NCBI RefSeq assembly: GCF_025517535.1
Contig: NZ_JAOPKC010000002.1
Span: forward strand, 62,001 to 126,000
DNA: 64,000 nt
Source: Halapricum hydrolyticum
Lineage (GTDB): Archaea; Halobacteriota; Halobacteria; Halobacteriales; Haloarculaceae
Direction of reading: 5' to 3'
The translations under genes were made by a program, and so were the position numbers. Positions 43,473-51,998 of this stretch are shown in pieces; positions within the stretch are counted from its first letter, which is position 1; each line of letters starts with the position of its first letter. The notes under the pieces are model-generated. The model ran no database searches and had not been told where the DNA came from. It worked only from the letters and a program-made list of their open reading frames with translations.

Positions 43473-44288
43473 TCACCCTTTCCGGTAGATCCGATACTGC
43501 TTGTCTGCCGGTTCGAACGTCTCTCGCATCTCCGTGGGGATCGTCTCGGTCATGCCAATCATGAGATACCCGCTGTCCCGGAGCGATCCCTCGATCGTCT
43601 CGAAGATCGGGACCTTGTAGGACGAATCGATGTAGATCAGCAGGTTCCGGCACAGAATCAGGTCGAACGTGCCTTTCGGCTCGCCGCGGATCAGATCGTG
43701 TTGCTCGAAACTGACCATCTCCTTGACGTGCTCGCGGACCTCGAAGGTATTCCCGTCCCGATCGATGTACGGGTCCAGTTTCGAGAGGGGCTCGAGCTCC
43801 TCGGCGATGTCGGTCGTTTTCGAGGTCTCGTAGACGCCGCTTCGAGCCGTCCTGAGAATATCGCGGTTGATGTCGGTCCCGAGGACGTCGACCCGCCCGG
43901 CGTCGATCTCGGGGTCGTCGAGTGCCAGCATCGCGACCGAGTACGGTTCGCGTCCGTCCGCACTGGGAGCACTCCAGACGTCGACCTGGCGGTGTTCGTC
44001 GGTCAGTTCCCGCAGGATCGTCCGTAACCCTTCCCATGCCTCCGGGTTCCGGAAGAAGCCGGTGACGTTGATCGACAGCGAATCGAGCAGCGCCTCGCGT
44101 TCGCCGTCGTCGCGTTCGAGCAACCGGCGGTACGCCCGATAGCTGTCCGTGTCGGTCCGGCGCATCCGGGCGGTGATTCGCCTATCCATGTAGGCGTCGT
44201 TGTAGAATCCCGACTCGAAGTCGAGCTTCTCCCCGATGTATTCGAGCAACTGTTCGAATCCGCTCTCCGAGCCCGATCTACGCGTCAT
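43473..44288 (-). CDS. cheR: Chemotaxis methyltransferase CheR
   Basis: 271 residues from ATG 44288; a GTG three codons upstream is an alternative. The N-terminal helical domain (YMDRRITARMRRTDTDSYRAYRRLL) and the SAM-binding domain are complete: SINVTGFFRNPEAWEGLR, VWSAPSADGREPYSVAM, VLGTDINRDIL and FDLILCRNLLIYID. CheR methylates glutamates on transducers with SAM, opposing CheB. It lies between cheA (33 bases) and the HEAT protein gene (one base) in the same operon. The length is typical. SAPSADGREPYS differs from the common SAGCASGEEPYS by losing its cysteine, which is a usual haloarchaeal variant. Confidence 0.95.
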   Translation of the reverse strand: MTRRSGSESGFEQLLEYIGEKLDFESGFYNDAYMDRRITARMRRTDTDSYRAYRRLLERDDGEREALLDSLSINVTGFFRNPEAWEGLRTILRELTDEHRQVDVWSAPSADGREPYSVAMLALDDPEIDAGRVDVLGTDINRDILRTARSGVYETSKTTDIAEELEPLSKLDPYIDRDGNTFEVREHVKEMVSFEQHDLIRGEPKGTFDLILCRNLLIYIDSSYKVPIFETIEGSLRDSGYLMIGMTETIPTEMRETFEPADKQYRIYRKG

Positions 44289-44321
44289 CGTCGCCACCTC
44301 CAGGTTGACATTCGAACCATC

Positions 44322-46349
44322 TTACAGCGTCACCACGTCGAGGATGTGCACGATGTTCCCGTCGCCTAGCACTGCCGTCCCGGAGAGACCGGGCGTTCCC
44401 GAGAGGATCCCCTCTAGGGGTTTGACGACGACTTCCTCCTGGCTCTCGACGGAATCGCAGTGCAGGGCGATCCGACGTTCGGACTCGCGGATCCGAACGA
44501 GCATCCCGTCGCCGTTTTTCGTCTCTCCGGGCACGTCGAACGTCTTCGCGATGTCGACGACCGGGTAGATCTCGTCGTTGTGCTTGATCACTTCGGTTCC
44601 GTTGATCGTCTGGGCTTTCGTCGCCCGGGTGATCTCGTCGACGTTCTTGATCGGGACGCCGTACTGTTCGTCGCCGACCTGGACGAACAACACCTTCACG
44701 ATCGCCATCGTCACCGGCAGACGTAGCGAAACGGTCGTCCCTTCTCCCGGCGTGGACTCGACGTTGACGCTGCCGTCGAGTTTCGTGACTGTCTCGTGGA
44801 CGACGTCCATGCCGACGCCGCGACCGCTCGTGTCGGTGACTTCGTCCGCCGTCGAAAAGCCGGGGTGGAAGATCAGATCGTAGAGATCCGAGTCGGTCAT
44901 CGCTTCGATCTCTTCCGGTGATCGAACCCCCTGGTCGAGCGCCTGGTCTTTGATCGCATCGACGTCGAGTCCGGACCCGTCGTCCGCAACCTCGATGATG
45001 ACGTGATCGCGCTCCCGGGAGGCCGACAGTGTGACCTCGCCCGTTCGGGACTTGCCGAGCCGCTCGCGTTCCTCCGGCGGTTCGATCCCGTGGTCGACCG
45101 CGTTCCGCAGGATGTGCATCAGCGGATCGGAGATCTCTGTGAGGATCGTCCGATCGAGCTCGATGTCTTCGCCCTCGATGGTGAAATCGATCTCCTTGCC
45201 CAGATCCCGCGAGAGGTCCCGAACCAGCCGCGGGAACTTCCCGACGACCTTTTTCAGCGGGATCAACCGCATGTCCATGACCGTGTTCTGGAGGTTCGCC
45301 GTGATCTTGTCGAGTTCGTTGAGGTTCTCCGAGGCGGAATCGAGCCGTTCCTGCTCGACCGCGCGCCGGAGCTTGATCCGGCTCGTCACTAGCTGTTCGA
45401 CCAGTCCGTGCAGTTCGTCGAGCTGATCGACGTCGACCCGAACGGACTTGATCTCCTCGACCGATCCGGCTTCACCGTCCGACGCGTCCGCCGTATCGGC
45501 CGTGGCCGAACTCGCGCTCCCTGTCCCGGCAGATGCTCCACTGCCGGTACTCGAAGCCGCCCCACTGTCGGTCTCTGTCGACGACGCCCCGTCGTCGACT
45601 CCCGCCGCCCGTGCTTCGAGGGCGTCGGTCACGTCGGTCACCGTTGCGTCTTCGACCTTGCTCGCGGCGCTCAGCGTCGCCTCGACCGCCGAGCGGTGCG
45701 CGCCCGCGAGGAACACGTCGAAGGCGTCCTCGAAGTCACCGTCTTCGATCGCGTCGCGGGACGGATCGGTGGCCAGGATCGCCAGTGCGTCCTCGATCGA
45801 CTCGAGGGTCAGCATCGCGTCGACACCCGGCATCTGTGCGTCACCGGCCGACACCGACGCGTGGTAGACCGGTCCGTCGACGTCCGGCAGTTCGATCCCG
45901 GAGAGCAACTCCTCGGGATCCCGACTCGGTTCGCCCGTCTGTTTGTCGGTCGCCTCGCTCACGCCATCAGCGGAGTCATCCATAACTCCGCGAATGTCCG
46001 CGACGATCGCGTCGGTGTCGACCGTCGATTCGCCAGTCTCGTCGATCTCGTGGACGATCGCTTCGATCTGGTCGACGCCGGCGAAGATGAGATCCATGAT
46101 CTCCGGCGTGACTTCGAGGTGGTCGTCACGCATCTCATCAAGGAGGTCCTCGATGGCGTGAGCGAGGTCGGAGGCGTCGTCGAAGCCCATCGCGCCGAAG
46201 TTGCCCTTCAGCGTATGTGCAGTCCGGAAGATCGCCTCCATCGCCTCGGTGTTTTCAGGGTCCGATTCGAGATCGAGCAGCGAGTTGTTCAACTCGGTGA
46301 TCGCTTCCTCGCTTTCGCGGATGAACGCGTCGAGATACTGATCGTCCAT
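44322..46349 (-). CDS. cheA: Chemotaxis histidine kinase CheA
   Basis: 675 residues from ATG 46349. Domains in order are the Hpt domain with phospho-acceptor His45 in FRTAHTLKGNFGAMGF, a CheY-binding P2 region (about 165-260), a Ser/Thr/Asp-rich linker, the dimerisation helices (SVRVDVDQLDELHGLVEQL), the HATPase domain (NAVDHGIEPPEERERLGK, VADDGSGLD, GRGVGMDVV), and a CheW-like C-terminal domain. It phosphorylates CheY and CheB in response to transducers. The gene is one base downstream of cheB. The length agrees with Halobacterium CheA. Confidence 0.97.
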   Translation of the reverse strand: MDDQYLDAFIRESEEAITELNNSLLDLESDPENTEAMEAIFRTAHTLKGNFGAMGFDDASDLAHAIEDLLDEMRDDHLEVTPEIMDLIFAGVDQIEAIVHEIDETGESTVDTDAIVADIRGVMDDSADGVSEATDKQTGEPSRDPEELLSGIELPDVDGPVYHASVSAGDAQMPGVDAMLTLESIEDALAILATDPSRDAIEDGDFEDAFDVFLAGAHRSAVEATLSAASKVEDATVTDVTDALEARAAGVDDGASSTETDSGAASSTGSGASAGTGSASSATADTADASDGEAGSVEEIKSVRVDVDQLDELHGLVEQLVTSRIKLRRAVEQERLDSASENLNELDKITANLQNTVMDMRLIPLKKVVGKFPRLVRDLSRDLGKEIDFTIEGEDIELDRTILTEISDPLMHILRNAVDHGIEPPEERERLGKSRTGEVTLSASRERDHVIIEVADDGSGLDVDAIKDQALDQGVRSPEEIEAMTDSDLYDLIFHPGFSTADEVTDTSGRGVGMDVVHETVTKLDGSVNVESTPGEGTTVSLRLPVTMAIVKVLFVQVGDEQYGVPIKNVDEITRATKAQTINGTEVIKHNDEIYPVVDIAKTFDVPGETKNGDGMLVRIRESERRIALHCDSVESQEEVVVKPLEGILSGTPGLSGTAVLGDGNIVHILDVVTL

Positions 46350-46350
46350 G

Positions 46351-47424
46351 TTAGTGAACCTCCTGTGGTACCGCATCGAGAATGGCCGCCGGGATCGACT
46401 CGATCGACGTGATCGTATCGACACAGCCAGTTTCGATCGCCCGCTTTGGCATCCCGAACACTGCCGAACTAGCTTCGTCCTGTGCGATCGTTCGAGCGCC
46501 TCGCTCTTTGAGCGCACGGATACCGTCCGCACCGTCCTCGCCCATCCCGGTAAGGATGACACCGATCAACCGATCGTCGACCGTTTCGGCGGCAGATTTC
46601 ATCGTCACGTCGACGGCGGGACGAACGCTGTTGACCGGCGGATCGTCGGTCAGTGACACGCGGAGTCGGCCGTGACTGTAGTTCGCGACTTCCATGTGCT
46701 GGTCGCCGGCGGCCACGAGCGCTTCGCCGCTGCCGATACGGGCCCCGTCTTGCGCCTCGGAGACGTCGTATTCACTTCGGGCGTCCAGCCGTTCGGCGAA
46801 CCGACCGGTGAACCCGCCGGGCATGTGCTGGACGATCAGCACGCGCAGCGACGCCGTGAGCGGCAGCGACGACATGACCTCTTCGACCACTGTCGGCCCG
46901 CCGGTCGAGGAGCCGATGACGAGTGTTGGCCGTCCGCCATATCGCTCTGGCGCAGCGTCCGGACGTTCCGTCCCGGCACCTGAACTCGTGGTTTCGGCGG
47001 CGGTGTCGCCGGCTCTCGGTTCGGCCTGTGCGACTGAATGGACGATATCGACCAGCTGATCTTTCAGCCGAGACATCTCCATCGAGACCTCACCGCCGGG
47101 TTTGGTGAAGAAATCGACTGCCCCCTTCTGGAGCGCCTCGAACGTGACGTCGGCGTCCTCGTCGGTATGCGCGCTCAACATCAGGATCGGTGTTGGATGC
47201 TGGGCCATGATCCGCCCGACGGCCTCGATCCCGTCCATCTCCGGCATCTCGACGTCCATCGTGACGACGTCGGGGTCGTGCTCGCGGACGGCTTGGACGG
47301 CTTCATGACCGTTTTTTGCCTGCGCGACCACGTCGATCCCGCCCTCCGAGAGAATATCGGAGATGACGCTTCGCATGAAATGCGAGTCGTCGGCGACAAC
47401 AGCCCGCGGCGATGATCGTGGCAT
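46351..47424 (-). CDS. cheB: Chemotaxis methylesterase CheB
   Basis: 357 residues from ATG 47424. The receiver domain has ADDSHFMRSV and the phosphorylation site Asp57 in VVTMDVEMPEMDG. The C-terminal methylesterase domain has the triad regions VIGSSTGGPT (Ser), IVQHMPGGF (His) and GVILTGMGEDGADG (Asp). It demethylates and deamidates transducers and is activated by CheA. A Ser/Thr/Glu-rich linker joins the domains (about residues 140-165). It is the first gene of the leftward che operon, divergent from cheW. Confidence 0.97.
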   Translation of the reverse strand: MPRSSPRAVVADDSHFMRSVISDILSEGGIDVVAQAKNGHEAVQAVREHDPDVVTMDVEMPEMDGIEAVGRIMAQHPTPILMLSAHTDEDADVTFEALQKGAVDFFTKPGGEVSMEMSRLKDQLVDIVHSVAQAEPRAGDTAAETTSSGAGTERPDAAPERYGGRPTLVIGSSTGGPTVVEEVMSSLPLTASLRVLIVQHMPGGFTGRFAERLDARSEYDVSEAQDGARIGSGEALVAAGDQHMEVANYSHGRLRVSLTDDPPVNSVRPAVDVTMKSAAETVDDRLIGVILTGMGEDGADGIRALKERGARTIAQDEASSAVFGMPKRAIETGCVDTITSIESIPAAILDAVPQEVH

Positions 47425-47503
47425 AGGTCTTTTACCTGTGAAACATGTGGACACGACGTAAATCGCCCGGTCGTCTGTCCACGTTGGCCTCATCTATCCC
47501 GAG

Positions 47504-47574
47504 CGACAAAATAAAGACACCGCCCTGGTATTCAATCTTGATAGCACAGGAGACACGCTTAAGGGATTTTGTCG
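47504..47574. promoter_or_regulatory. Inverted element shared by divergent cheB and cheW promoters
   Basis: CGACAAAAT at 47504-47512 and ATTTTGTCG at 47566-47574 are exact inverted copies, 53 bases apart, in the 206-base region between cheB and cheW. Each faces its own gene: the left copy reads TTTATTTTGTCG towards cheB, and the right copy GGATTTTGTCG towards cheW. They may be TATA-containing promoter elements or binding sites that coordinate the two che transcripts. Confidence 0.45.
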
Positions 47575-47630
47575 GGAGGGTTCAGATATCGACCGCCGGA
47601 AACGAGTCGGCCGTGCCGTACACAAAGACC

Positions 47631-48056
47631 ATGTCAGACGCAACGAATCAGGTCCTCGAATTTCAGCTCGGGGACGAGACCTACTGCGTGAGTATCGATT
47701 ACGTGACGGAAATCGTCGACGTCGGGGAGCTGACGTCGGTCCCGAACGCCCCACCCCACGTAGAGGGCGTCATGGATCTTCGTGGGCGAACGACATCGAT
47801 CATCAATCCCAAAACCGTCTTCGACATCGACGGTGGCGAACCGTCCCGCATTATCGTCTTCGACCCGGAGATCGCGGACGACGAACAGGGGGCGGTCGGA
47901 TGGCTCGTCGACGAAGTTCACCAGGTGAGCCAGGTCGACCCCGAGAACGTCGATCGATCGCCGACGACCGACGACGTCGATTCGGTCCGAGGCGTCGTCA
48001 AGCGCGACGGCGGATTCGTCATCTGGGTCAATCCGGACGCGATCCGGACCGCGTGA
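47631..48056 (+). CDS. cheW: Chemotaxis coupling protein CheW
   Basis: 141 residues from ATG 47631. The CheW fold signature is present: VLEFQLGDETYCVSIDYVTEIVDV, then SVPNAPPHVEGVMDLRGRTTSIINP and VGWLVDEVHQV. CheW links transducers to CheA. The gene is divergent from cheB, and the region between them has an inverted shared element. The protein is slightly shorter than bacterial CheW, as usual for haloarchaea. One CheW is seen here; Halobacterium has two. Confidence 0.95.
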   Translation: MSDATNQVLEFQLGDETYCVSIDYVTEIVDVGELTSVPNAPPHVEGVMDLRGRTTSIINPKTVFDIDGGEPSRIIVFDPEIADDEQGAVGWLVDEVHQVSQVDPENVDRSPTTDDVDSVRGVVKRDGGFVIWVNPDAIRTA

Positions 48057-48337
48057 TACTGCCGGCGATCCTTTCTCGAACCCATTCGGCCCCCCGTCGT
48101 GCCGAATATCTCTCTGAATGTGTAGCTGTATGCCCTTACGAACGTGTCGCCAGCACGATGAGAACGCGAAACTGCGCGCGCGGTGATCTCTCCTCAGAGA
48201 GCACGCCTCCGTCGGTGGTGGCGTCGGAGGAACCGACGTACGACGACCACTCTGTGTGTCGAGGCATGAATAAGACTTTTTTGCTTCCCCGCCAGAGATA
48301 CATCCAACAGAGCGTCGCGTGACGCGACGGGACCACA

Positions 48338-49066
48338 ATGATCGAACTCACAAAAACCGGCATCGACGGCCTGGACGAAATCTTGAACGGCGGCATCGTG
48401 AAGGACTCGACGACGCTCGTCAGCGGCAACCCTGGGGCAGGAAAGAGCATCCTCGGACTGCAATACATTTATAATGGCGTAGATATGTTCGATGAGAAGG
48501 GGATCTATCTCTCTTTCGAGGAGAACCAGCAAGACCTCCGCGAAGCCGCCGAGTCGATCGGGTTCGACAAGTGGCCGGAATTCGTCGAGAGAGGAGACAT
48601 TCTCATCTACGACAAGAAGCAACTGCTCGGGGAGAACGATTTTTCTTCATCACTCGATATGCTGCTCGAAGACTTCAGAGACAGCGAATACGAGCGACTC
48701 GTGTTGGATTCGCTCGCAATGTTCAATCTCTTTTTCGACGACGAGCGCGAACGTCGCACGTATCTTCTGAAGTTCTCTGACATCCTGAAGGAGAACGGAC
48801 TGACGACTCTGATGACCAACGAACAGGGGGCCGTCTTCCCGAAAAGCGACATCGGGCTGGAAAACTACCTGACCGACGGAAATATCTACCTGCTACAGAC
48901 GCCGACCGAATCGGGCGTCAAACGGTACGTCTGGGTCGCGAAGATGCGAAAGCAGGACATCAAAACGGACATCTTCCCGATGGAGATATCCTGGGGTGGG
49001 ATCACCGTCCACCAAAACGCCAGCGAGTTTTCGATGATGAACCGGGGCGATTCCCCTATCGAGTGA
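48338..49066 (+). CDS. KaiC/RecA-superfamily ATPase
   Basis: 242 residues. Walker A is GNPGAGKSILGLQ (about residues 30-42), the KaiC-family GIYLSFEENQQDLREAAESIG follows, and Walker B is RLVLDSLAMFNL. It is a single-domain protein, related to ArlH but lacking the ArlH-specific motifs. Its codons are less GC-rich than its neighbours'. Archaeal single KaiC-like ATPases are common and mostly uncharacterised; its place between the che and archaellin genes suggests a role in taxis or archaellum control. The 281-base gap upstream contains a run of six T at about 48266 and no clear gene. Confidence 0.85.
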   Translation: MIELTKTGIDGLDEILNGGIVKDSTTLVSGNPGAGKSILGLQYIYNGVDMFDEKGIYLSFEENQQDLREAAESIGFDKWPEFVERGDILIYDKKQLLGENDFSSSLDMLLEDFRDSEYERLVLDSLAMFNLFFDDERERRTYLLKFSDILKENGLTTLMTNEQGAVFPKSDIGLENYLTDGNIYLLQTPTESGVKRYVWVAKMRKQDIKTDIFPMEISWGGITVHQNASEFSMMNRGDSPIE

Positions 49067-49197
49067 CACTCCCGAGATCTGACTGTGTCGGGCCTGCACC
49101 CCGTAATATCACGACTGAAAAGCCCCTACTGTAAGAAATTCTAGTGGATGGTAGAGGCGGTAGATTTATTGTCTACAGAATTCAAAACTTGATAACG

Positions 49198-49533
49198 ATG
49201 GCTTCGGTCGATCTTCTCCGGACACTGGGGAACAAATACAGTGCGGAGATCCTCGACGCGGCGGACGAGCCACAGTCAGCACAGGACCTCAGCGACGAAC
49301 TCGATATTCCGATCGCGACCTGTTATCGGCGGATCGACGAGCTGACCGAACACGGATTGCTCGAATTACACGACAGTATCCTTTCGGAAGATCGTCGACG
49401 GATCAAGGTCTATCGGCGCAACGTCGAGTCGGTGACTGTCGATTTCGACCAATCGATGGGTATCTCTGTCGAAGAGCGATCGGAAGTGACGAACAAACTC
49501 GACGAAGCCTGGCGGACGCTCTCTGAGGGGTAG
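49198..49533 (+). CDS. Winged-helix regulator
   Basis: 111 residues from ATG 49198. The helix-turn-helix is SAQDLSDELDIPIATCYRRIDELTEHGLLE, typical of ArsR-like/TrmB-like haloarchaeal regulators, and a wing with RRRIKVYRRNVESVTVDF follows. The first strand MASVDLLRTLGNKYSAEIL is also typical. There are no metal-binding Cys/His patterns beyond a single Cys in the recognition helix. It is followed after 85 bases by a DUF7521-like membrane gene, a pair seen in other haloarchaea. It is a candidate local regulator of the archaellin genes, which is inference. Confidence 0.85.
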   Translation: MASVDLLRTLGNKYSAEILDAADEPQSAQDLSDELDIPIATCYRRIDELTEHGLLELHDSILSEDRRRIKVYRRNVESVTVDFDQSMGISVEERSEVTNKLDEAWRTLSEG

Positions 49534-49618
49534 TCACGCGCGCCCACGGGCACAGTTATCAGCCGCGATATTTTCAAGGGTGGGATTTAATAGACGACGT
49601 GGACGAGTACCGGGTAGG

Positions 49619-49912
49619 ATGATCGAGTTCCTCTATGCCGTCCTGACACTGGTCTTCGTCGTCGCGGGTCTGACGATGGTCGGGATGGCGATGCGTGCGT
49701 ACGTACAGACGTCTCGGCGGGCAATGTTGCATCTGTCGCTCGGGTTCGCGCTGGCCGTGGCGGGCGCGGCGGCGACCATGATCAGTGCGTTCCTGACAGA
49801 CTTTGGGATGTCGTCCGCTACTAATCCCCAGTCGCTGTTGCTGGTCAACAGCGGCCTGACGACGTTCGGGTATCTGTTTGTGATCTACAGTCTCGTGACG
49901 TACCAGGCCTGA
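49619..49912 (+). CDS. Small three-helix membrane protein, DUF7521-like
   Basis: 97 residues from ATG 49619 with three hydrophobic helices and an Arg/Ser-rich loop (YVQTSRRAMLHLSLGF). The pattern fits a short haloarchaeal membrane family I recall as DUF7521, usually next to a winged-helix regulator, as here. Such pairs may work as a membrane sensor and a DNA-binding partner, but no activity has been shown. The archaellin array starts 176 bases downstream. Confidence 0.75.
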   Translation: MIEFLYAVLTLVFVVAGLTMVGMAMRAYVQTSRRAMLHLSLGFALAVAGAAATMISAFLTDFGMSSATNPQSLLLVNSGLTTFGYLFVIYSLVTYQA

Positions 49913-50088
49913 TTGGTCGCAGCTCGGAGCTGCCTGTTTCGAACAGTCTGCCGGCCGTTTTCAGTACTGACAAAGGGATATGCGGGTTATGAATACATCT
50001 TTTCAGACATGATAATGAGGGGAGTAGGGTTAAGTTGGATAACATACCAGTTTCGGACAGAGCCTGGATACCAGGCGTGATCCAAACA

Positions 50089-51009
50089 ATGTTCGACCGA
50101 ATCGACGACAGACGAGATCGCGACCGGGGGCAGGTCGGGATCGGGACGCTCATCGTGTTCATCGCGATGGTGCTGGTGGCGGCGATCGCCGCCGGCGTCC
50201 TGATCAACACCGCCGGCTTCCTGCAAAGTACTGCCGAGCAGACTGGTGAAGAGAGTCAACAACAGGTCACTGACCGCATGGAGGTGAGTGCTGTTGCGGG
50301 CGAGGTTGTTGAAGTATACACTGATGATGTCGCTACTACGACAAAATCTACCACTGCGGCTACCGCAGATGTCGCTCCAGGTGAGACTGTCAGTATCTCT
50401 GGTGGTCTCGCTACAGACGATGTTGTAGTAGGGATCGATACGCTCCAAGATAGCGTCTCCAATGATGTCTCCGACCAATTTAGTATCGTAGACCGCTCTG
50501 GAGATAATGCCCAGCTCCGTAACGATGGGAGTGAGACCGTTACCCTGGACACCACCAGTGATGCTGTCGTAGTCAACGTGGTTGACTCACCCGGTACTGC
50601 GGAGACTCGAGACACGATCGGCGTGTTGGAGATAACGGTGTCGAAAGCACCGGGCGCGAGTAACATCGACCTGTCGGAAGCAACCATCCAGCAGACTGAC
50701 GACACCGGTACTTTCGACCTCGTCTACGAGGGCGTCTTCACGGCCGGGGCACAGGACGGTGCCTTCGACGTGGCGGCACTCAAAGACGAGGACGGGTCGC
50801 TACCGGTGATCAATTCTGTCGACGACCGCCTGATCATCGAACTCGACATGGGGACTAACACGCTCGGGAGTCCGGCCAACGTCTACGGCGAGGAACTTGC
50901 GGAAGGGTCCAGCGCCCGGATTCAGATCAATACCCAGCAGGGTGCCTCGACCACCGAACGCATCGTCGTCCCGCAGTCGCTGAGTGGCGAGGAAGCCGTC
51001 GCGCTGTAA
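50089..51009 (+). CDS. arlA: Archaellin 1
   Basis: 306 residues from ATG 50089. The class III signal is MFDRIDDRRDRDRG followed by QVGIGTLIVFIAMVLVAAIA; ArlK/PibD should cut after the Gly before QVGIG. The hydrophobic N-terminal helix forms the filament core. A conserved segment to about residue 75 (EESQQQVTDRMEVSAVAGEV) is followed by a Thr/Ser/Asp-rich variable region (about 75-175), then the conserved outer domain and the C-terminal TERIVVPQSLSGEEAVAL. It is the first of four tandem copies. The variable part is poorer in GC. A TATA-like ttatgaatac lies near 49985-49994. Confidence 0.95.
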   Translation: MFDRIDDRRDRDRGQVGIGTLIVFIAMVLVAAIAAGVLINTAGFLQSTAEQTGEESQQQVTDRMEVSAVAGEVVEVYTDDVATTTKSTTAATADVAPGETVSISGGLATDDVVVGIDTLQDSVSNDVSDQFSIVDRSGDNAQLRNDGSETVTLDTTSDAVVVNVVDSPGTAETRDTIGVLEITVSKAPGASNIDLSEATIQQTDDTGTFDLVYEGVFTAGAQDGAFDVAALKDEDGSLPVINSVDDRLIIELDMGTNTLGSPANVYGEELAEGSSARIQINTQQGASTTERIVVPQSLSGEEAVAL

Positions 51010-51047
51010 CGACTATCAACTAATTCAATACGAAATCAATCAAAACA
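51010..51047 (+). repeat. Archaellin spacer copy 1
   Basis: The spacer begins cgactatcaactaattcaat and ends aatcaaaacaatg into the next start. The same opening recurs after archaellins 2 and 3 (51966 and 52950), so spacer and gene were duplicated together. Confidence 0.75.
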
Positions 51048-51965
51048 ATGTTCAAGACAGACAATTCGAACCCAGATCGCGATCGCGGGCAGGTCGGGAT
51101 CGGGACGCTCATCGTGTTCATCGCGATGGTGCTGGTGGCGGCGATCGCCGCCGGCGTCCTGATCAACACGGCCGGCTTCCTGCAAAGCAGTGCCGAACAG
51201 ACTGGCGAAGAGAGCCAACAACAAGTCACTGATCGCATGGAGGTGAGTGCTGTTGCCGGTGAAGTTGTTGAAGTGTATGCTGACAGTGTTTCGACGAGCA
51301 CGATAGACCTGAGTAGCGCCACAAGTACGAGTGTTGGCCCAGGGGAGACTGTTGATATCAGCAGTGACGTCTCCAACCCAGTCGTGGCAATCACAAATCT
51401 CCAGGACAGTGATACAAATGACGTGTCTGATCAATTTAGTATTGTTGACAGAGACCCTACTAATGCGAAACTCCGAAACGATGGTAGCGAGTCCATCACT
51501 TTGAGTGGTACCGCAAGCAATCTGCAGGTTGACACTGTCGACTCGCCAAGTACGGCCGAAACCGAAGACGCAATCGGTGTGTTGGAGATAACGGTGTCGA
51601 AAGCGCCGGGTGCGAGCAATATCGACCTGTCGGAAGCGACCATCCAGCAGACTGACGACACTGGCACTTTCGATCTCGTATACGAGGACGTCTTCACGGC
51701 CGGGGCACAGGACGGTGCCTTCGGTGTGGCGGCACTCAAAGACGAGGACGGCTCGCTGCCGGTGATCAATTCTGTCGACGACCGCCTGATCATCGAACTC
51801 GACATGGGGACTAACACGCTCGGAAGTCCGGCCAACGTCTACGGCGAGGAACTCTCGGAAGGCGCAAGCGCCCGGATTCAGATCAATACCCAGCAGGGTG
51901 CCTCGACCACCGAGCGCATCGTCGTCCCGCAGTCGCTGAGCGGCGAGGAAGCCGTCGCGCTGTAA
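51048..51965 (+). CDS. arlA: Archaellin 2
   Basis: 305 residues. The leader MFKTDNSNPDRDRG precedes QVGIGTLIVFIAMV; the N-terminal 75 residues are almost identical to archaellin 1. The variable middle (about residues 75-170) is Thr/Ser/Asp-rich and unlike the other copies except for DQFSIVDRDPTNAKLRNDGSESITL, which is similar to archaellin 1. From residue 176 the sequence is nearly the same as in archaellins 1 and 4. Positions 51573-51796 are identical by eye to 53489-53712 in archaellin 4. Confidence 0.95.
   Translation: MFKTDNSNPDRDRGQVGIGTLIVFIAMVLVAAIAAGVLINTAGFLQSSAEQTGEESQQQVTDRMEVSAVAGEVVEVYADSVSTSTIDLSSATSTSVGPGETVDISSDVSNPVVAITNLQDSDTNDVSDQFSIVDRDPTNAKLRNDGSESITLSGTASNLQVDTVDSPSTAETEDAIGVLEITVSKAPGASNIDLSEATIQQTDDTGTFDLVYEDVFTAGAQDGAFGVAALKDEDGSLPVINSVDDRLIIELDMGTNTLGSPANVYGEELSEGASARIQINTQQGASTTERIVVPQSLSGEEAVAL
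51573..51796 (+). repeat. 224-base block identical to 53489-53712 (in archaellin 2)
   Basis: I find no difference between this block and 53489-53712 in archaellin 4. It covers the conserved outer domain from AIGVLEITVSKAPG to DRLII. Synonymous positions match too, while the blocks on both sides have diverged. This is the mark of gene conversion or very recent duplication. Confidence 0.8.
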
Positions 51966-51998
51966 CGACTATCAACTAATCCAACAGCAATCAGAACA
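51966..51998 (+). repeat. Archaellin spacer copy 2
   Basis: Begins cgactatcaactaatccaac and ends aatcagaacaatg into the start of archaellin 3; close to the spacers at 51010 and 52950. Confidence 0.75.

Noticed and set aside
48158..48322. A possible 54-residue frame between cheW and the KaiC-like gene
   Set aside because: Its codon use and composition do not look coding, and its end (with the T-run) fits an intergenic promoter region better.
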